A stretch of 12,141 nucleotides of DNA. Source: Lachnospiraceae bacterium UBA3386 (lineage in GTDB: Bacteria; Bacillota; Clostridia; Lachnospirales; Lachnospiraceae). Below the pieces are notes generated by a model. That model searched no databases. It worked only from the letters and a program-made list of their open reading frames with translations, and was not told the origin of the DNA. A program made the position numbers and the translations under genes. The stretch spans positions 15,525 through 27,665 of the forward strand of contig DEPS01000021.1 in the NCBI GenBank assembly GCA_002358875.1, given 5' to 3'. This document shows, piece by piece, positions 7,031 through 12,141 of this stretch (position 1 is the first letter of the stretch; the number at the start of each line of letters is the position of its first letter).

Positions 7031-8389
7031 TTATTTTTCTGTGAGGCTTCCGGTCAATGCGGTTTCGGAAGGCTCAGTCTTCTGAACAAGGGCATCCACC
7101 CTGCCGTCCTTTAACCGCACAAGGAAAGGGTCTGAAGGCTTCAGATCATGTACTGACCTCACAGCGCTTCCGTCCGGCCTTGAAACAAATCCATATCCGC
7201 CTGACAGACGTGCAAGCGGCGAAAGGTGGGCAAGACTTCCGGCTGTAAGCTCCAGTCTGTGTCGGTTCTTTGAGACCGCATCGTCCATCCGGTGGTCCAG
7301 AAGATCTGTCACATCTGCCCTCTGCCTTGCGTCCCGCAGAATCCGGTCCATTTGAAAATCCAGTTTTTCTCTCACCGTAATGCGGCGCCTCACGCCCTCG
7401 ATCCGAAGATCCATCAGGGCATCAAGACGTTCCTGTGCCCTGAGTGCGCTCATGCGCTGACTCCGGATCCCGGCTTCAGGAGAAAGGTGGTGGATCTCCC
7501 TTTCCAGCCGGCGCAGGAGCAGGCGCTTCTCCTGCATTTTTTTATAAACTGCCCCGTCAAGACTTCTCCTAAAAAACAGAAGGTCATCCTCATACTGATG
7601 AAGATCAAAAACCGCCAGCTCAGCGGCAGCAGAGGGAGTCGGCGCGCGCAGGTCTGCGACAAAATCAGTGATCACTGTGTCAGTCTCGTGGCCGACAGCG
7701 GAGATAATGGGCGTCAGGCAGTCAAAAAAAGCCTGCGCGACCTTTTCTTCATTAAAGGCCCACAGATCCTCCAGCGACCCTCCGCCGCGCCCGCAGATTA
7801 TGACATCCGTCCCGTATTCGTCCAGCGTCCGGATCCCGCGCACGATGCTGTCGGGCGCCGCGTCCCCCTGTACAAGAGCAGGATAGAGGATGATCTCAAT
7901 GAAGGGATTCCTTCTCTTCGCGATCTGTATGATGTCGCGCACTGCAGCTCCTGTCGCCGCCGTGACGACACCCAGGCGCCGTATATAGCGCGGGATCGGC
8001 TGCTTGTAGGACTCATCAAACATTCCCTGCTCCAGAAGCTTTTTTTTGAGGCGTTCAAAACGCTCCGCAAGCTCACCCACACCGTCCCTGATGATCTGGG
8101 AAGCATAGAGCTGATAGCTGCCGCTCCTCTCATAGACATCCACAGAGCCGGCACAGATCACCTGGTCCCCGTTCTTCATGGGAAAAGAAAGCCCCCTTCG
8201 ACGGCCTGCGAACATGACGCAGGACAACGTCCCGGAGGCATCCTTCAATGTGAAATATATATGACCTGAAGCGTGGTATTTGCAATTGCTCACTTCTCCC
8301 CGGACCAGCACGCTGCGGAGCAGATAATCCTCCGCGAACATGCGGTGCACATAGGCATTGATCTGGGAGACGGAATAAACATTTCGCAT
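7031..8389 (-). CDS. xseA: Exodeoxyribonuclease VII large subunit
   Basis: Catalytic subunit of exonuclease VII, which degrades single-stranded DNA from both ends in repair. It has 452 residues. The N-terminal OB-fold runs from YSVSQINAYVHRMF through VRGEVSNCKYHASGHIYFTLKD (29-50). The nuclease domain has LGVVTAATGAAVRDI (139-153), GRGGGSLEDLWAFNEE (200-215) and VGHETDTVITDFVADLRAPT (232-251), with PSAAAE after it. A long helical region follows (about 258-400), and the C-terminus holds the conserved LSGGYGFVSRPDG. The ATG at 8389 follows the nusB stop after one base (TGATATG), so translation is probably restarted by coupling. An in-frame TTG at 8398 would add three residues and overlap nusB. 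The ribosome site is weak, in line with coupling. Confidence 0.97.
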   Translation of the reverse strand: MRNVYSVSQINAYVHRMFAEDYLLRSVLVRGEVSNCKYHASGHIYFTLKDASGTLSCVMFAGRRRGLSFPMKNGDQVICAGSVDVYERSGSYQLYASQIIRDGVGELAERFERLKKKLLEQGMFDESYKQPIPRYIRRLGVVTAATGAAVRDIIQIAKRRNPFIEIILYPALVQGDAAPDSIVRGIRTLDEYGTDVIICGRGGGSLEDLWAFNEEKVAQAFFDCLTPIISAVGHETDTVITDFVADLRAPTPSAAAELAVFDLHQYEDDLLFFRRSLDGAVYKKMQEKRLLLRRLEREIHHLSPEAGIRSQRMSALRAQERLDALMDLRIEGVRRRITVREKLDFQMDRILRDARQRADVTDLLDHRMDDAVSKNRHRLELTAGSLAHLSPLARLSGGYGFVSRPDGSAVRSVHDLKPSDPFLVRLKDGRVDALVQKTEPSETALTGSLTEK

Positions 8390-8390
8390 A

Positions 8391-8921
8391 TCAATCAAGA
8401 CCCGGCTTCGTTTCCTGTTCCTTTTCGGGCTCCTGCCCGGACCCCTTTACCTCGTTTTGCCCGTCCTTCGTTTCCTGCCCGGAGCCCTGAACATCTTTTT
8501 TCCCGTTTTTTGTTTCCTGTCCCGGGACAAAGGATGCGAGGACACCGTTCACAAACTGCCCGGCTCCTTCCTGTCCGAACTTTTTGGCCAGCTCAACGGC
8601 ATCGTTGATAATGACGCCGACCGGAGTAACTTTATCTGTCTGCAGCTCATATACTGTCATGCGGATCACTGCGAGCTCAACCTTTCCGATGCGCTCCGGC
8701 TTCCAGTTTCGAAGTACCGATGCGACCTGGGCGTCGATCTCAGGCAGGCGGTCCAGAACCTCGCACAGCCTCTTTTCGATCCTCTGGCGGTCCTCTTCGC
8801 TCACCGTCAGATCACCAATATCGAAATAGAACGGGAGCTGTTCGAGCAGCTCTTCCTTTGTATTGAATTCTGCCCTGAAAAGGAGCTTGAAAACCTGCTC
8901 TTTAAATGCCTTCTGCTTCAT
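8391..8921 (-). CDS. nusB: Transcription antitermination factor NusB with repeat-bearing C-terminal tail
   Basis: Binds boxA RNA with NusE (S10) for rRNA operon antitermination. It has 176 residues; ordinary NusB has about 130-150. The helical core covers residues 1-132. It opens with MKQKAFKEQVFKLLFRAEF, and the conserved second half includes RNWKPERIGKVELAVIRMTVYE (71-92), VGVIINDAVELAKKFGQEGA (101-120) and QFVNGVLASF (122-131). Residues 133-176 are a hydrophilic tail of tandem GQETK-containing units. AGGA lies eight bases before the ATG at 8921. folD, which follows nusB in Bacillus, is absent; xseA follows directly. The core assignment is firm; the role of the tail is unknown. Confidence 0.93.
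   Translation of the reverse strand: MKQKAFKEQVFKLLFRAEFNTKEELLEQLPFYFDIGDLTVSEEDRQRIEKRLCEVLDRLPEIDAQVASVLRNWKPERIGKVELAVIRMTVYELQTDKVTPVGVIINDAVELAKKFGQEGAGQFVNGVLASFVPGQETKNGKKDVQGSGQETKDGQNEVKGSGQEPEKEQETKPGLD
8439..8522 (-). repeat. Two tandem 42-nt (14-residue) repeats in the nusB tail
   Basis: Residues 134-147 (GQETKNGKKDVQGS) and 148-161 (GQETKDGQNEVKGS) are adjacent copies, followed by a partial third unit starting GQEP and ending in QETK (162-172). At the DNA level the two full copies match at 33 of 42 positions. The differences do not disturb the frame or the Gly/Gln/Glu/Lys character. Confidence 0.9.
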
Positions 8922-8965
8922 AATTTGTCCTGATTCTTAAACTATCCTTTTTGCTTTTCCCTGAT

Positions 8966-9045
8966 GATCCTGTTTTCCCGGTGCTTTTTTGATCAGAAAA
9001 AGATTCTGACTTCCTGATCCTTTTTCCCGGTGCCTTATTTCATCA
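8966..9045. repeat. Degenerate direct repeat in the Asp23-nusB spacer
   Basis: The about 30-bp segments 8966-8995 and 9016-9045 align with two mismatches and two one-base gaps. Both contain TTTTCCCGGTGC, begin GATCC and end ATCA. The 208-bp spacer has no open frame worth calling. A short TCAGAA/TTCTGA dyad (8993-9009) lies between the copies, without a T-run. I see no convincing promoter hexamers for nusB. Confidence 0.6.
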
Positions 9046-9079
9046 CCGCAGGATCAATGACTATCCCCCGGCTGCGTTC

Positions 9080-9112
9080 AATAAAAGGTCCCGCCGGGTC
9101 ACCCCGACCGGC
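9080..9112 (-). terminator. Possible Rho-independent terminator after the Asp23-family gene
   Basis: On the minus strand GCCGGTC pairs with GACCCGGC (one bulged base, five-base loop). The sequence TTTTATT follows after about six bases. It lies 18-50 bp past the stop of the Asp23-family gene. The stem is GC-rich, but the T-run is short and displaced, so it may only attenuate read-through into nusB. Confidence 0.35.
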
Positions 9113-9129
9113 TGCGCTTACGGCCAGAC

Positions 9130-9495
9130 TCAGTCAGGAATGGAGATGCCGGAAATATGGATGTCAACATCGATCACGGCCAGGCCTGTCATCTCCTCGA
9201 TCGCGTTCTTCACGCGCTTCTGAACGCGGCTGCTGGTCGTAGGGATATTATAACCGTATTCCACGATGATGGAGAGATCCGCCTTGACGCCTTCCCTCGT
9301 CACATCCACCTTAACACTCTTTGCGATCTTCTTGATCCCGCCGCTGCTGATCATCTCGCGGGTAACTTCACCGGGCATGCAGGCCACGCCCTCTACGTCG
9401 AGAGCCGCGAAAGCCGCGATCATCGCCACCACATCGTCCGCGATCCTCACCGTGCCGATATCTGCCACTGTGACTGTCTTGTTTTCCTGTGCCAT
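9130..9495 (-). CDS. Asp23/Gls24 family envelope stress protein (YqhY-like)
   Basis: Asp23/Gls24 (DUF322) family protein of 121 residues, normal for the family. The N-terminal VTVADIGTVRIADDVVAMIA (8-27) is followed by AALDVEGVACMPG (30-42), the core signature. The second half is KSVKVDVTREGVKADLSIIVEYG (59-81), then IPTTSSRVQKRVKNAIEEMTG (84-104) and VIDVDIHISGISI. It is cytosolic, with no membrane segment. In Bacillus subtilis the paralogue next to nusB is YqhY, connected with regulation of acetyl-CoA carboxylase and located after accBC; here the upstream neighbour is instead a divergent DUF937 gene, so that link cannot be read from context. GGAGG lies nine bases before the ATG. The biochemical role of the family is not settled. 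Confidence 0.93.
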   Translation of the reverse strand: MAQENKTVTVADIGTVRIADDVVAMIAAFAALDVEGVACMPGEVTREMISSGGIKKIAKSVKVDVTREGVKADLSIIVEYGYNIPTTSSRVQKRVKNAIEEMTGLAVIDVDIHISGISIPD

Positions 9496-9512
9496 CTATG
9501 CAAACCTCCGCT

Positions 9513-9518
9513 ATTATA
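9513..9518 (-). promoter_or_regulatory. Candidate -10 element for the Asp23-family gene
   Basis: A perfect TATAAT (minus strand) lies only 18 bp upstream of the ATG and four bases from the GGAGG ribosome site. The start it predicts would fall on the ribosome site itself. No good -35 is found at 16-18 bp; TTGACG is present further upstream, but at 26 bp. It may therefore be chance, or a promoter giving a very short leader. Confidence 0.3.
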
Positions 9519-9623
9519 CGTAAAATCCTGTTAAATCGTGATCCCGTCAAGCAATCTATTTACTCTTTTGGCAAAAACCGGTCCATCCACTTATTATGTG
9601 TACGATGCCCGGCAGCCGAACAG

Positions 9624-9719
9624 CTGATTTTTATTTTATCAGACTTCCCCTCATTTGCATAGTAGCAAATTTTAAGCGATGGGGCGCGAAAATAACCGCA
9701 ATATATGCTTCGCATATGT
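9624..9719. other. Cluster of dyads in the 340-bp divergent intergenic region
   Basis: The 9496-9835 gap has no gene that I can support. In its middle I see CTGAT/ATCAG (9624-9642), ATTTGC/GCAAAT (9653-9670) nested inside CCCC(TC)/(GAT)GGGG (9647-9684), and ATATATGC-ttc-GCATATGT (9701-9719, one G-T pair). They lie between the two divergent starts, so neither predicted transcript would include them. They could be a small dispersed repeat or a relict of a lost gene's terminators; their role is unknown. Confidence 0.4.
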
Positions 9720-9742
9720 AAAAACTCCTAGAATTTCGTGGC

Positions 9743-9779
9743 GGCCTGAACTGTAACAGGCCTCCGATTGTGCTATACT
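9743..9779 (+). promoter_or_regulatory. Candidate extended -10 promoter and overlapping palindrome for the DUF937 gene
   Basis: TGC-TATACT (9771-9779) gives an extended -10. CTGTAA (9751-9756) is a weak -35 at 17 bp. A perfect GGCCTG/CAGGCC dyad (9743-9748, 9757-9762, eight-base centre) straddles the -35 and could be an operator. The predicted leader is about 50 nt and ends with AGGAGG seven bases before the ATG. Confidence 0.5.
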
Positions 9780-9835
9780 GGAAAACAGTAAAGGCAACCC
9801 GCAAACAAGAATATTTTATAAAAGGAGGTATTTTC

Positions 9836-10459
9836 ATGAACACAAATCTGCTGCAGCTCTTACTGGGAACCATGACATCGCAGTCTTCTGTAAATTCAAT
9901 TTCCGAAAAGACGGGGCTTTCCGGCAAACAGGTACAGAAACTGATCCTGCTGGCGCTGCCGCTCCTTATCAAGTACATGACAGGCAACGCTTCCTCCGGG
10001 AGCGGAGCGCTTTCTCTTTTGGGAGCCCTTTCCCAGCATACCAGCAAAAAGGGCATGGCCAGGCAGCTGGCAGACGCAGACGAAAAGGACGGCAGCAAGA
10101 TCATAGACCACATCCTGGGAAAGAACGAGGCGAAAGTGACACAGGATCTTTGCGCGCAGACAGGCCTCAATGCTTCCCAGATCCATCAGGTGCTCTCCAT
10201 CATCGCTCCTGCCCTGATGAGCGGCGTTTCGGCAGCGGCATCGGCATCAAAGCCTGTTTCGGGAAACAGCGCCGGTACGGGGGCTTCAGGGGCAGAGACT
10301 TCCCTGCTTTCCGAACTGTCCGGCCAGGGAATCTTCGGATCCCTTCTTAGCCTGGGGAAAGACGCGAAAGAGGACCAGAATCCTGACAGCATGGGCGCGT
10401 CGTCCAACGGTACGGCTCTTCTGCAGGCCCTGCTTAAAGCAGCGGCTAAAAAAAGCTGA
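9836..10459 (+). CDS. DUF937 domain-containing protein, unknown function
   Basis: Resembles DUF937 (YidB-like) proteins, which have no established biochemical function. It has 207 residues. Two related helical units are visible: residues 21-50 (SISEKTGLSGKQVQKLILLA, then LPLLIKYMTG) and about 104-133 (around QTGLNASQIHQVLSIIAPAL), offset by 83 residues with TGL in register. Between them ADEKDGSKIIDHILGKNEAKV (81-101) fits the Gly-Ile-Leu-His-Ile-Gly region of the family. Residues 134-155 are a Ser/Ala/Gly linker and 155-207 a mixed tail ending LLQALLKAAAKKS. There is no signal peptide or clear membrane segment. The ATG at 9836 has a strong AGGAGG; the frame is open upstream to 9770 but without a ribosome site. 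It is the only plus-strand gene in the window and is monocistronic. Confidence 0.85.
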   Translation: MNTNLLQLLLGTMTSQSSVNSISEKTGLSGKQVQKLILLALPLLIKYMTGNASSGSGALSLLGALSQHTSKKGMARQLADADEKDGSKIIDHILGKNEAKVTQDLCAQTGLNASQIHQVLSIIAPALMSGVSAAASASKPVSGNSAGTGASGAETSLLSELSGQGIFGSLLSLGKDAKEDQNPDSMGASSNGTALLQALLKAAAKKS

Positions 10460-10605
10460 TTCCCGGCTGACGTCAGGCAGGGCAGGGCGGCAGCTTTGTG
10501 TCAGCTAAGAAATTTAACAGCCGCAGGCGTAAAACAGGACACGCAGGATGACCCGGTTATCTCGTGACAGGTCCTAAAGTAAAAAGAGAGTAAAAAACAG
10601 GTTAC

Positions 10606-10643
10606 AAAAAAGGCAGTCCGCATTGGAAACGGACTGCCTTTTT
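10606..10643. terminator. Bidirectional Rho-independent terminator
   Basis: GGCAGTCCG (10612-10620) and CGGACTGCC (10630-10638) form a perfect 9-bp stem with a nine-base loop. It is preceded by AAAAAA and followed by TTTTT, so it can end transcripts from both sides. It lies 37 bp beyond the prfC stop and about 150 bp beyond the DUF937 stop. The stretch 10460-10605 holds nothing else that I can support. Confidence 0.93.
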
Positions 10644-10680
10644 ATAAGGATTGTATTTATAAACACCGTAAATATTTTCA

Positions 10681-12141
10681 TCAGTTCCTGGAGAAGTTCT
10701 CCAGCTCCAGTCCCTCGTTGCGGTCGAGGACCATGCCGACGGACCAGGGATTGACGAACAAAAGGAGGGGGTTGCCCTTTAGATCCTTGATTCGCTTCAT
10801 GTCCGTTGTACCCGTGATCTTCATGACGTCGATGTCCCGGTTCACGATCCAGCGGATATGCTCGTAGGGAAGGGTCTCGAGGATTATGTCAACGTTGTAT
10901 TCACTCTTTAAGCGGAATTTGAGGACGTCGAACTGCAGCATGCCGACGACGCCGCAGATGATTTCTTCCATGCCGGTGTTGAATTCCTGGAAGATCTGGA
11001 TGGCGCCCTCCTGGGCGATCTGGGTGATGCCCTTGACGAACTGGTCGCGCTTCATGGTATCCACCTGGCGCACGCGGGCAAAGTGCTCCGGGGCGAAGGT
11101 AGGGATGCCCTCGTAGCGGAAATTGCGTTTGGGCAGGCAGAAGGTATCTCCTATGGAATAAAGACCCGGATCGAAGACGCCGATGATGTCACCCGCATAG
11201 GCCTCCTCCAGGATCTTCCGGTCGCTTGCCATGAGCTGCTGAGGCTGGGACAGCCTCTGCGTCCTGCCGGACTGCACGTGCCGGACGTCCATTCCGATCT
11301 CATAGCGCCCGGAACAGATGCGCATAAAGGCGATCCGGTCGCGGTGGGCTTTGTTCATATTTGCCTGTATCTTGAAAATGAAGGCGGAAAAGCCCTCCTC
11401 CACGGGATCGACAGGCCCGGCATCCGAGTTCCTTGCAGACGGAGCTGGTGCCATGTCGAGGAAATTCTGTAAAAATATCTCAACGCCGAAATTGTTGAGG
11501 GCTGAGCCGAAAAAGACCGGCGTCAGCATTCCCGCGCGCACAGCTTCGATGTCAAAATCCGCGCTGGCTCCGTCCAACAGCTCGACCTCCCCGGAGAGCG
11601 TCTCAAAAGGATCCTTCCCGATGGCCTCCAGAACCTTGTCTTCGTCCCCGAGCGGTATCCGCTCCTGCTTTCCCTCTTTGGTACCTTTTTCCGTATCCGA
11701 ATAGAGGATGATCTCGGAGCTTTTGCGCTCATACACGCCGCGAAAGCCCTTTCCCGACCCGATAGGCCAGTTCATGGGACAGGTGTCGATGCCGAGGTTC
11801 TTCTCGATATCGTCGAGCAGATCAAAGGTATCGAGGGCGTCCCTGTCCATTTTATTTATAAACGTGAAAATCGGGATATGGCGCATGGTACAGACCTGGA
11901 AGAGCTTCCTGGTCTGTGCCTCAACGCCCTTGGAGGCATCGATGACCATGACTGCCGAATCGGCCGCCATCAATGTGCGGTAGGTATCCTCCGAGAAATC
12001 CTGGTGGCCGGGGGTGTCCAGAAGGTTCACGCAGCAGCCGCCGTATTCGAACTGCAGCACGCTGCTGGTGACGGAAATTCCCCTCTGCTTCTCTATCTCC
12101 ATCCAGTCGGATACGGCGTGGCGGGCGGTCGCCTTGCCCTT
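10681..12141 (-). CDS. prfC: Peptide chain release factor 3 (N-terminus beyond window)
   Basis: Translational GTPase that recycles RF1/RF2 from the ribosome after peptide release. 486 codons are visible and the frame is open to the right edge. By comparison with the family (about 530 residues) roughly 45 residues are missing, including the P-loop (G1). The first visible residues KGKATARHAVSDW lead into MEIEKQRGISVTSS (G2/switch I). Next come DTPGHQDFS (G3), NKMDRDALD (G4) and the G5-region IGSGKGF. The middle MNKAHRDRIAFMRICSG and VRQVDTMKRDQFVKGITQ, and the end IVNRDIDVMKITG with FVNPWSVGMVLDRN, are RF3-specific and exclude EF-G or LepA. Transcription ends at the adjacent strong hairpin. Its promoter lies outside the window. 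Confidence 0.97.
   Translation of the reverse strand, partial: KGKATARHAVSDWMEIEKQRGISVTSSVLQFEYGGCCVNLLDTPGHQDFSEDTYRTLMAADSAVMVIDASKGVEAQTRKLFQVCTMRHIPIFTFINKMDRDALDTFDLLDDIEKNLGIDTCPMNWPIGSGKGFRGVYERKSSEIILYSDTEKGTKEGKQERIPLGDEDKVLEAIGKDPFETLSGEVELLDGASADFDIEAVRAGMLTPVFFGSALNNFGVEIFLQNFLDMAPAPSARNSDAGPVDPVEEGFSAFIFKIQANMNKAHRDRIAFMRICSGRYEIGMDVRHVQSGRTQRLSQPQQLMASDRKILEEAYAGDIIGVFDPGLYSIGDTFCLPKRNFRYEGIPTFAPEHFARVRQVDTMKRDQFVKGITQIAQEGAIQIFQEFNTGMEEIICGVVGMLQFDVLKFRLKSEYNVDIILETLPYEHIRWIVNRDIDVMKITGTTDMKRIKDLKGNPLLLFVNPWSVGMVLDRNEGLELENFSRN

Noticed and set aside
7292..8269. 325-codon plus-strand open frame opposite xseA
   Set aside because: It lies entirely antisense to strongly conserved xseA motifs, has no ribosome site or recognisable domain, and its composition fits the complement of xseA codons.
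3762..8937. Shared 12-mer TGTCCTGATTCT at 3762-3773 and 8926-8937, both in gaps
   Set aside because: Several exact 12-base matches are expected by chance in a window of this size, and the flanks are unrelated.
9631..10170. 179-codon minus-strand frame opposite the DUF937 gene
   Set aside because: Antisense to a gene with a strong ribosome site and family match. It ends in the dyad-rich intergenic region, with no initiation signal.
1..12141. Defence system, CRISPR array, prophage, insertion sequence, tRNA or rRNA
   Set aside because: I found no array of spaced repeats, transposase or integrase motif, toxin-antitoxin pair, or tRNA-like cloverleaf. Nearly all sequence is accounted for by conserved housekeeping genes.

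Overview
The window reads as mid-to-high-GC Clostridia, most likely a Lachnospiraceae-type Firmicute. The main reason is gene order. Read on the minus strand from right to left it is Asp23/YqhY-like, nusB, xseA, xseB, ispA, tlyA, nadK, argR, recN, pcrA. This is a variant of the conserved Bacillus/Clostridia block yqhY-nusB-(folD)-xseA-xseB-ispA-(dxs)-tlyA-(nadK)-argR/ahrC-recN-(spoIVB-spo0A). The taxonomic call is inferred from synteny and protein character, not from a database match.

Layout. From 1 to about 8.92 kb there is one dense minus-strand run: pcrA (cut by the left edge), recN, argR, nadK, tlyA, ispA, xseB, xseA and nusB. Gaps are 0-110 bp, with one larger gap of 150 bp in front of argR that holds a good promoter candidate. 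A 208-bp spacer with a degenerate direct repeat and a possible terminator separates nusB from the Asp23-family gene (9130-9495, minus). A 340-bp divergent intergenic region (9496-9835) follows. It holds several dyads and a promoter for a plus-strand DUF937-family gene (9836-10459). A strong bidirectional terminator (about 10606-10643) lies between that gene and prfC (release factor 3, minus, cut by the right edge).

How the genes work together. NusB supports rRNA antitermination. XseA and XseB form exonuclease VII. IspA makes C15 prenyl diphosphate for isoprenoids. TlyA is a predicted ribose 2'-O-methyltransferase of rRNA. NadK makes NADP+. ArgR is the arginine-responsive repressor. RecN and PcrA act in DNA break repair and replication-fork maintenance. 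The co-location is long conserved and looks like growth-linked housekeeping rather than one pathway.

What is unusual. No new defence system, mobile element or CRISPR array is visible. The best unexplained signal is that three proteins of the same run (NusB C-terminus, TlyA C-terminus, XseB N-terminus) carry charged, probably disordered extensions, each built from an in-frame tandem duplication (42, 60 and 21 nt periods). Other points are three departures from the expected order (no folD, no dxs, and pcrA instead of spoIVB-spo0A after recN), a palindrome over the argR promoter, and a dyad cluster in the divergent intergenic region.
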